From contig CAZEQC010000003.1 of assembly GCA_964514285.1 (NCBI GenBank), forward strand, positions 51,799-115,798: a DNA stretch of 64,000 nt. The letters run 5' to 3'. Of the stretch, positions 59,313 through 64,000 are shown in pieces. The notes below the pieces were generated by a model. That model did not search any database. It was not told the origin of the DNA and saw only the letters and a list, made by a program, of their open reading frames with translations. Origin of the DNA: SKLM01 sp964514285. Its GTDB lineage: Bacteria; Chloroflexota; Anaerolineae; B4-G1. A program made the translations under genes and the position numbers. Position 1 is the first letter of the stretch; every line of letters begins with the position of its first letter.

Positions 59313-61334
59313 TCAGAACGTGATCTTGACGGTGCGGGTGAAGGCACCCGACACCTTCGCGAACACGTGGTTGCGCTGGGTGCTGGAGAAGCCGAGGCCC
59401 GAGAGCTGGGGGCCCTCTTCCTCGGTTCTCATCTTCGAGCCCACCATCTCGAAGACCTTGCGGTGCTCCCGCAAGTCGTCGCTCAGGTACTCGTTGAAGA
59501 AGCCCCGCGACGACCCTTCACGCTGACAGCCCTGAAGCATGAAGAAGTAGTGGCGGTTGCCCGTCGGCCTGCTGCCGTTCCAGTGGTTCGGAGAGAGCAT
59601 CATCAGGCTCACCGGGTGGAAGGTCTGCGTCTTGATCCCCCAGATCTCTCTGGAGGCGTCCTCCCGCTCGAGGCCCTCGATGATCCGGAGCCCCTCCTTG
59701 TGGGTGTAGTGGAACTTGGCCACCGTGACGTTCTGGCACTGGCGCAGATGCGGCTCGTAGGCGAACTTCATCAGCTCACCGTCGAACTCGAGCTCCACCA
59801 CGAAGCCGCCGTTCTGGTGATTCCGCTTAGCGAACTGGTTGACGAAGAGGTGATAGGTCCCCTCCGGCATCATGTTCCTGCGGGCGTAGGTGATGTTCTC
59901 CACCGGCTCGGTGGACATTTTCCCGACGGCGTTCATGTCCACGTCGAGGGTGCCGCCACTCGGGGACTGCTTGTCTTTGTAGTAGATGTGGAAGCTGCTG
60001 TACATCCCGCCCTGAGGACCCGGCTCCACGAGGTGGAGGTCCAGGTCATCGGTGTTCCACCAGGCCAGAGAGGCCCTGAACTCGCCCGTGACGCTCCCGC
60101 CGGCCGACTTGACCTTCTGGCGGATGGAGTCGGCCACGTCGCCGTTGTAGGCCCAGGAGAAGCCGTTGTCCCACTTGAACAGCGACGGCGCCGCCGGGTC
60201 GACCGGAGCGACCAGGTTCACCAGGTTGCCCTGGTGCTTGTTCTCGAACAGGAGCTCGATCCTCGAGGCCTTGGGGACGATCTTGTCCACGAACTCCTCG
60301 ATGTGTATCTCCTCGACCTTCTCGAGGCTCTTGGGGCTGACCCTGACCTCTTCGATCATCTCGTCGAAGACGTCAGCTCCCATGGCCTTGCGGGCGCTGC
60401 GGTCGGCGAAGATCACGTTGTCGACGGTGACGTCCTCCACCACGGCGAACCTGCGACTGAGGGCCTCGCCGAAGCCGAGCTCCTCGACCTTCTTGCGGGC
60501 CTTCTCGACCATGGCCTTGGTGACCAGGGTCTTGGGCCGACGATAGTTGGCCGGCGCCACCTTGGCCTCGAACTTGCGGACCGCGCTGTCCAGGCCCTCA
60601 CCGTCGCTCAGGTCGACCAACAGGGTGCCGATGGCCGTATTGCGGATCCTGGTCACCGCCGGCGAGAGGTCCTGACGCCAGACGAAGAAGGACATCTTCG
60701 TACCATCGTCTATCCCCTCGTATAGCCTCTTCTGCTTCGAGAAGGCCTGGACGGGGGCCAGGTGCTCCTCGCCCCTGTAGAGGCTGCCCTGGTCGATGAG
60801 CTCCACCACGGTCTCCACGGCATCGGTGGAGATCTCCTCGAGGGCGCGTCGGAAGACCTCCATCGTAGAGCGCTTCTCGCCATAGATCGTGCCTCGATCA
60901 GCACGGACACACTCGTCGGGGAGCTCGAGGTAGAAGTGCTCCCAGGTCAGGACGCCGTTGTCGGTGGTCTCGTGGTTCTTGTCCACGCCAGCCTTCTTCT
61001 GGTCGTGGAGCAAGATGTTCTTGATCGGAGCGCTCTTCACCAGCTCCGACAGAGCCGCCGCCACGGGGGTGTAGGGCTCACCTACCTCGCAGTCCCACAG
61101 GGAGACCATCTGGCCGTCGATGATGACGACCATGGACCCAACTGCCTTGATGAAGCTTCGACAGGCCGAGCAGTCGTGCTCCGTCCGCTCCCGCACGGTC
61201 GGGTTGCTCCCCGGAGGGAAGCTTTCGAGGTAGGTGAGCCAGAGCACCTCCTTCTCGACGTCTGTCCTGTAGAGCTGGGAGCCGCGCATCAGCTCGAACT
61301 GACGCGCGACCGCCTCCTTGAAATCTCGAAACAT
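59313..61334 (-). CDS. Large conserved phage protein with DUF2135/YfaP-like C-terminal domain
   Basis: ATG 61334 follows AAAGGAG. The 673-residue product has a C-terminal region (about 435-545) with FRASLAWWNTDDLDLHLVEP, then SGGTLDVDMNAVGKMSTEPVENI and GTYHLFVNQF. That is the layout of DUF2135/YfaP-type beta sandwiches with an Asp-rich putative metal site. The N-terminal part has a CSACRSFIKAVG motif. Function unknown. It stands as an operon of its own with a promoter and leader hairpin. Confidence 0.5.
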   Translation of the reverse strand: MFRDFKEAVARQFELMRGSQLYRTDVEKEVLWLTYLESFPPGSNPTVRERTEHDCSACRSFIKAVGSMVVIIDGQMVSLWDCEVGEPYTPVAAALSELVKSAPIKNILLHDQKKAGVDKNHETTDNGVLTWEHFYLELPDECVRADRGTIYGEKRSTMEVFRRALEEISTDAVETVVELIDQGSLYRGEEHLAPVQAFSKQKRLYEGIDDGTKMSFFVWRQDLSPAVTRIRNTAIGTLLVDLSDGEGLDSAVRKFEAKVAPANYRRPKTLVTKAMVEKARKKVEELGFGEALSRRFAVVEDVTVDNVIFADRSARKAMGADVFDEMIEEVRVSPKSLEKVEEIHIEEFVDKIVPKASRIELLFENKHQGNLVNLVAPVDPAAPSLFKWDNGFSWAYNGDVADSIRQKVKSAGGSVTGEFRASLAWWNTDDLDLHLVEPGPQGGMYSSFHIYYKDKQSPSGGTLDVDMNAVGKMSTEPVENITYARRNMMPEGTYHLFVNQFAKRNHQNGGFVVELEFDGELMKFAYEPHLRQCQNVTVAKFHYTHKEGLRIIEGLEREDASREIWGIKTQTFHPVSLMMLSPNHWNGSRPTGNRHYFFMLQGCQREGSSRGFFNEYLSDDLREHRKVFEMVGSKMRTEEEGPQLSGLGFSSTQRNHVFAKVSGAFTRTVKITF

Positions 61335-61446
61335 CTCTCTCACTCCTTTCGCACATGGGCTAACGTGGCGTGGCACCACGTTGTGCTTATACCGAATGAT
61401 CTTCGATAATTACTCGTCGAGCTCCATCAGGTCGTCCTTCATCGCA
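61335..61446. other. Leader region of the 673-residue gene and a short intergenic stretch
   Basis: Holds the promoter and leader stem-loop described separately; no other gene. Confidence 0.5.
61362..61412 (-). promoter_or_regulatory. Phage promoter-like element with leader stem-loop
   Basis: CGGTATAAG (61393-61386) is the -10 box; the -35 is a weak match (about 61402-61410). The leader stem AACGTGG (61382-61376) with CCACGTT (61368-61362) is a perfect seven-base hairpin starting four bases after ATAAG. AAAGGAG follows. Confidence 0.55.
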
Positions 61447-61944
61447 CTACCCCTTCTTGATCGGAGCGCCTCGTTCGGAGCCCCTGAACGTGATCGCCAT
61501 CGCACGGCTCTCCGGCTCGATCTCCACGACCTTCACCAGACTGTCGGAGAACAGCGACAGGAAGTCCCTGGAGCCCCCACCATTCGACGGCGGGGGTGGT
61601 GGGATGATCTTCCGGTCGAAGGAGACCTCCCGCAGCTTGTCCCTGATGTAGCTCTCGCCGACCGACGCCCGCTCCTGGAACACCTCGTTGAGGACGCTGA
61701 CCTGAGGCCGCCCCTGCTCGAGGTCCTTGCGCTTCCGCTCGGCCTTGGCCTCGTAGTCGTACCAGGTCTGGACCGGCTGGCCGTCAGCGAGGGTCTCCTC
61801 CGAGCGGATGTCCTCCTCTTCGAGCCAGCCGTCCCAGTCCTGCGTCCGGAGGTGGTCGAGCGTCCCGTCGTACTCCTCCTCGGGGATCAGGCCGTAGCCG
61901 TCCTTGCCCCGGCTGTCGTCATCGGTCCAGCCCACTTCACTCAC
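61447..61944 (-). CDS. Hypothetical protein
   Basis: GTG 61944 has GGGGAGG directly upstream. The 165-residue product is acidic with Gly/Pro-rich loops and a Pro run (PPPPPP) at about residue 117. No family recognised. Confidence 0.5.
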   Translation of the reverse strand: MSEVGWTDDDSRGKDGYGLIPEEEYDGTLDHLRTQDWDGWLEEEDIRSEETLADGQPVQTWYDYEAKAERKRKDLEQGRPQVSVLNEVFQERASVGESYIRDKLREVSFDRKIIPPPPPSNGGGSRDFLSLFSDSLVKVVEIEPESRAMAITFRGSERGAPIKKG

Positions 61945-62181
61945 CCTCCCCTGCCTGTCCGGAGTACCAGCACTCGCCCTCCAAGCAGCACCAGCACTCT
62001 CCGTCTCGGCACTCGTAGGTGCCGTCTTCGAACTCCCCGCAGATGTCTCCGGAGCAGGACTCGTGATCGAGCCAGCTCCAGTCCTCGCAGGGGTCGGCCC
62101 CTCTCGACCGCACCGGGCCGTGATGATGAAGATGCAGATGATCCCGACGAACCTCCACAACTCCCCTTCGATTCTGCTCAC
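61937..62181 (-). CDS. Cys-rich membrane-tethered small protein, -1 frameshift
   Basis: ATG 62181 starts MSRIEGELWRFVGIICIFII, a membrane anchor. At GGGG (62098-62101, minus strand) the meaningful frame shifts one base back and continues PCEDWSWLDHESCSGDICGE to the stop, rich in Cys (CRDGECWCCLEGECW). The joined protein would be 81 residues with 11 Cys. It is either recoded or missing one base. Function unknown; a disulfide-rich surface or toxin-like protein would fit. Confidence 0.45.
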
Positions 62182-62504
62182 CTCCGTCTCCTCTTCGTCG
62201 GGCCGCTCACGAGCTCGAGCTCACGAGCAGCGATCTCCACCTGCGGGCCGCTTCCGGTCTTGCGGCTCGAGATGCGCCCCTTCACCAGCACCAGCGCCCC
62301 GGTCTTCACCTTCTGCCGCACAAACTCGAGGTCCGAGGTCACGATGGTGTGCCAGTCGTGGGTGGAGATGATCTCCCCCTCGACAGTGGTGAGCCGGTCG
62401 CTGGTCATGATGTCGAATCTCGCAGGGCCGTCTCCGTTGGGCAACTTGATGTAGTCCCCCACGAAGCCACACAGGTGGACGCTGTTCGTCGTCCTCTTCG
62501 TCAC
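62178..62504 (-). CDS. ssb: Single-stranded DNA-binding protein
   Basis: GTG 62504 follows AGGAGGAG. The 108-residue OB-fold has the SSB layout: VHLCGFVGDY (strand 1), RFDIMTSDRL (strand 3), STHDWHTIVTSDLEFVRQKV (the 'H.WHtiv' motif), and GALVLVKGRI. The acidic tail of bacterial SSB is lacking; it ends in KRRRR. It would coat single-stranded DNA in replication or recombination. The reduced length fits other phage SSBs. Confidence 0.75.
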   Translation of the reverse strand: MTKRTTNSVHLCGFVGDYIKLPNGDGPARFDIMTSDRLTTVEGEIISTHDWHTIVTSDLEFVRQKVKTGALVLVKGRISSRKTGSGPQVEIAARELELVSGPTKRRRR

Positions 62505-62797
62505 CTCTCCTCCTTGGCGGGCGCCCCGCTCATGCTCCTGAAGAACAGGTCGTTGGGGTTCGAGTGGCAGCACCGGCCGAGATATCGCTGCACCTGGTCG
62601 TCCCAGAGACACGGGCCCGGCCCTCGGCACTTCTCACACCGCCGCATGCCGTCCACAGGTCGGACGGTCTTGACGTCGCACTTTGGCAGGTACTCGCCCG
62701 AGTCGAGCTGGCTGACGACGTGTTCGCGCACCATCGACTCCGTCCAGTCGTCATCGAAGGGCATGACGATGGTGATCTTCCAGTCCTTCTCAGCCAT
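62501..62797 (-). CDS. Small Cys-containing protein
   Basis: ATG 62797 overlaps the preceding gene. The 98-residue product has ITIVMPFDDDW at the start and CEKCRGPGPC and CCHS later, a plausible zinc site. No family recognised. Confidence 0.5.
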   Translation of the reverse strand: MAEKDWKITIVMPFDDDWTESMVREHVVSQLDSGEYLPKCDVKTVRPVDGMRRCEKCRGPGPCLWDDQVQRYLGRCCHSNPNDLFFRSMSGAPAKEER

Positions 62798-63209
62798 CGT
62801 CGCCCTCCACGCCCGACCCGCCACAGTCCGGGCACTCGTCCCACTCCCGCTCGTGCTGGTTCAGCTTCAGGTCACCCGTGCCCTTGCAGCGGGGGCAGTC
62901 CTTGGTGCCCTTGTAGATGTGCTTGAGCTGGAGATAGGCCCGCCGAATGAAGCGGCGCAGGAAGTCCCAGCCCCCGTGATCGAGGGCGTAGTAGTCCGAG
63001 TCCGCCCCGAGGTTCGTCAGCCTGCCGAAGCACTGGTCGCAGATGACGATCTGGAGCTCCTTGGTGCGGAACTCCCAGTCGCCCTCGCCGCTCGGCGTAA
63101 ACCGCTGATAGCCCGCCGTGGCGACGTTGAGCCGCTTGGTTGAGGGCCTGTCGCAGTTCCGCACCGAGCAGGTCTTGTTGCCCGGCCCAAAGTCTCTCCA
63201 GTCAGGCAT
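62790..63209 (-). CDS. DnaJ-type zinc finger protein
   Basis: ATG 63209 overlaps the upstream stop. The 139-residue product has CDQC near 65 and, at the C-terminus, CPRCKGTG and CPDCGGSG. These CxxCxGxG repeats are the DnaJ zinc finger. The DnaJ J-domain is absent, so a role as co-chaperone is not supported. Zinc binding is likely. Confidence 0.55.
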   Translation of the reverse strand: MPDWRDFGPGNKTCSVRNCDRPSTKRLNVATAGYQRFTPSGEGDWEFRTKELQIVICDQCFGRLTNLGADSDYYALDHGGWDFLRRFIRRAYLQLKHIYKGTKDCPRCKGTGDLKLNQHEREWDECPDCGGSGVEGDDG

Positions 63210-63516
63210 CCTCACCCTCCTCTCCGTAGCGCTCGTCGATCGCCTCCTGTATGTCCCTCTTCTCCTTGGGCAGCTCACCGCTCGGCGGCGCTCCTCCATG
63301 CCCTTCAGGGCAGGTCACACCGCTCGGCGTCTCGTACTGGAGCTTGCCACAGATCGAGCTCGTGAGCCGTCGCCACATCTCCTCGATCACGGCATCCGGC
63401 ACCTCTCCCGGCTCACGGACGGCGTGGTCGCACACGCACTGCGTTTCGAGACCCATCCTGCCGGCGACCTCATCCTGCATCTTACAGAGCTGCCGGCTGG
63501 CCTCACGTCTGTCCAT
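63202..63516 (-). CDS. Hypothetical 104-residue protein
   Basis: ATG 63516 overlaps the next gene. The product has CVCDHA and TCPEGHG, possibly zinc-binding, and a helical acidic end. No family recognised. Confidence 0.45.
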   Translation of the reverse strand: MDRREASRQLCKMQDEVAGRMGLETQCVCDHAVREPGEVPDAVIEEMWRRLTSSICGKLQYETPSGVTCPEGHGGAPPSGELPKEKRDIQEAIDERYGEEGEDA

Positions 63517-64000
63517 CGCCTACCTCCTTGGGCTGGAGCTTCTCCACCGGGCGCTCCGTGTAGATGCGCAGCTCGGTGGTCAGTACCCCCATGCTCCGGC
63601 GCTCGTCCAGGTTCCAGGGAACGGTCTGGCGGTAGTCGTAGTAGGCGCCCGGCTTCTCGAGCTCTTCGCGGATGCGCTTGAGCAAGAATTCGATCTGCTC
63701 CTTCCTGTCCGAGCTGTCGTTCAGACTCCTGTGGTGGCTCTGGTCCACCATGACCTTGGCCGCCTCGTTGGGGTCCGGCTTCTCCTCGACCTTCTCGGCC
63801 TCTTCCTCCTCGGACTCCGGGTAGGGCCTCGTGTAGAGCGTGCCCTGGAGAGCCATCTCGACCGTGTTCTTCACCTCTGCGGAGAAGTTGCCCTCGAGCA
63901 TCCACTTGAGGTAGCTGCTCTCCTTCTCCGCCAGCTCCACAAGGGTACGGCCCTTGAACTTGCCGAAGCCGAGCTCGATGACCTTGTGCGAGTCGTCCCA
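63503..64000 (-). CDS. Fragment resembling exonuclease X C-terminal region (DUF3820-like), start beyond window
   Basis: The frame is open to the right edge. The first visible residues read LGFGKFKGRTLVELAEKESS, then YLKWMLEGNF and EVKNTVEMALQG. That matches the small C-terminal domain 'FGK.kG..l.d....YL.W......v...' of exonuclease X and DUF3820. A DnaQ-type exonuclease would be expected upstream. The rest is an acidic linker and a basic helix (KEQIEFLLKRIREELEKPG). Confidence 0.55.
   Translation of the reverse strand, partial: WDDSHKVIELGFGKFKGRTLVELAEKESSYLKWMLEGNFSAEVKNTVEMALQGTLYTRPYPESEEEEAEKVEEKPDPNEAAKVMVDQSHHRSLNDSSDRKEQIEFLLKRIREELEKPGAYYDYRQTVPWNLDERRSMGVLTTELRIYTERPVEKLQPKEVGDGQT

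Noticed and set aside
59367..60725. 452-residue plus-strand frame opposite the 673-residue gene
   Set aside because: No ribosome site, Val/His/Leu-rich antisense composition, and no conserved domain.
1..64000. CRISPR array, rRNA genes or a prophage attachment site
   Set aside because: No series of regularly spaced repeats, no rRNA-like sequence and no tRNA-associated direct repeats were seen.

Overview
The window is part of the genome of a tailed double-stranded DNA phage, or a close prophage relative, with a high-GC host. The evidence is a baseplate J-like protein, a very long tape measure protein, tail-fibre proteins, an amidase endolysin and phage-type nucleotide metabolism, in tightly packed genes with ATGA/TGATG junctions and GGAGG-type ribosome sites. 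The baseplate J-like protein and the large hub-like proteins point to a contractile (myovirus) tail. Head, portal, terminase, sheath and tube genes lie outside the window, so the genome is much larger than 64 kb. Three 100-base N runs show a scaffolded assembly, and both window edges cut genes. The host cannot be named from the sequence.

Layout. 1-27.7 kb, minus strand: a virion block running (in transcription order) from the tape measure through hub and baseplate-type proteins, a GNAT acetyltransferase, a sigma-70-like factor, tail-fibre and adhesin proteins, a permuted papain-fold amidase and coiled-coil membrane proteins to the baseplate J-like protein. 27.7-28.1 kb: a plus-strand islet with a small membrane protein. 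28.3-35.4 kb, minus: small proteins including a GroES-like co-chaperonin, a ribbon-helix-helix protein, zinc-ribbon proteins and a Q/P-rich protein. 35.5-37.5 kb, plus: a CCA-adding/poly(A) polymerase-type enzyme. 37.7-42 kb, minus: RNase HII, zinc-ribbon proteins and ThyX carrying an intein. 42.1-42.8 kb, plus: two small genes, one broken. 43-54.4 kb, minus: a lipoprotein, a DinG/Rad3-type helicase carrying a LAGLIDADG intein, a DHH phosphoesterase, an ATP-dependent DNA ligase and a Dps-like protein. 54.6 kb, plus: a YjzC-like protein. 54.9-64 kb, minus: a membrane-anchored staphylococcal-nuclease-like protein (frameshifted), endolysin, SSB, a DnaJ-type zinc finger protein and a fragment resembling the C-terminal region of exonuclease X.

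How the genes work together: the right half is a replication, repair and nucleotide-supply region (helicase, ligase, SSB, ThyX, RNase HII, nucleases) with lysis functions mixed in; the left half builds tail and baseplate. Expression appears to be organised by one repeated module: a promoter-like pair (GCGAAAA, then about 17 bases, then GGNATAAG), followed in most copies by a stem-loop in the 5' leader and an AAAGGAG ribosome site. Intrinsic terminators repeatedly end in a TTAGCTG(A/G)TCA tail. The phage sigma-like factor is an obvious but unproven candidate to read these promoters. Three or four genes are broken by a single -1 frameshift, three of these sites at short G runs, which is either an assembly artefact or recoding.
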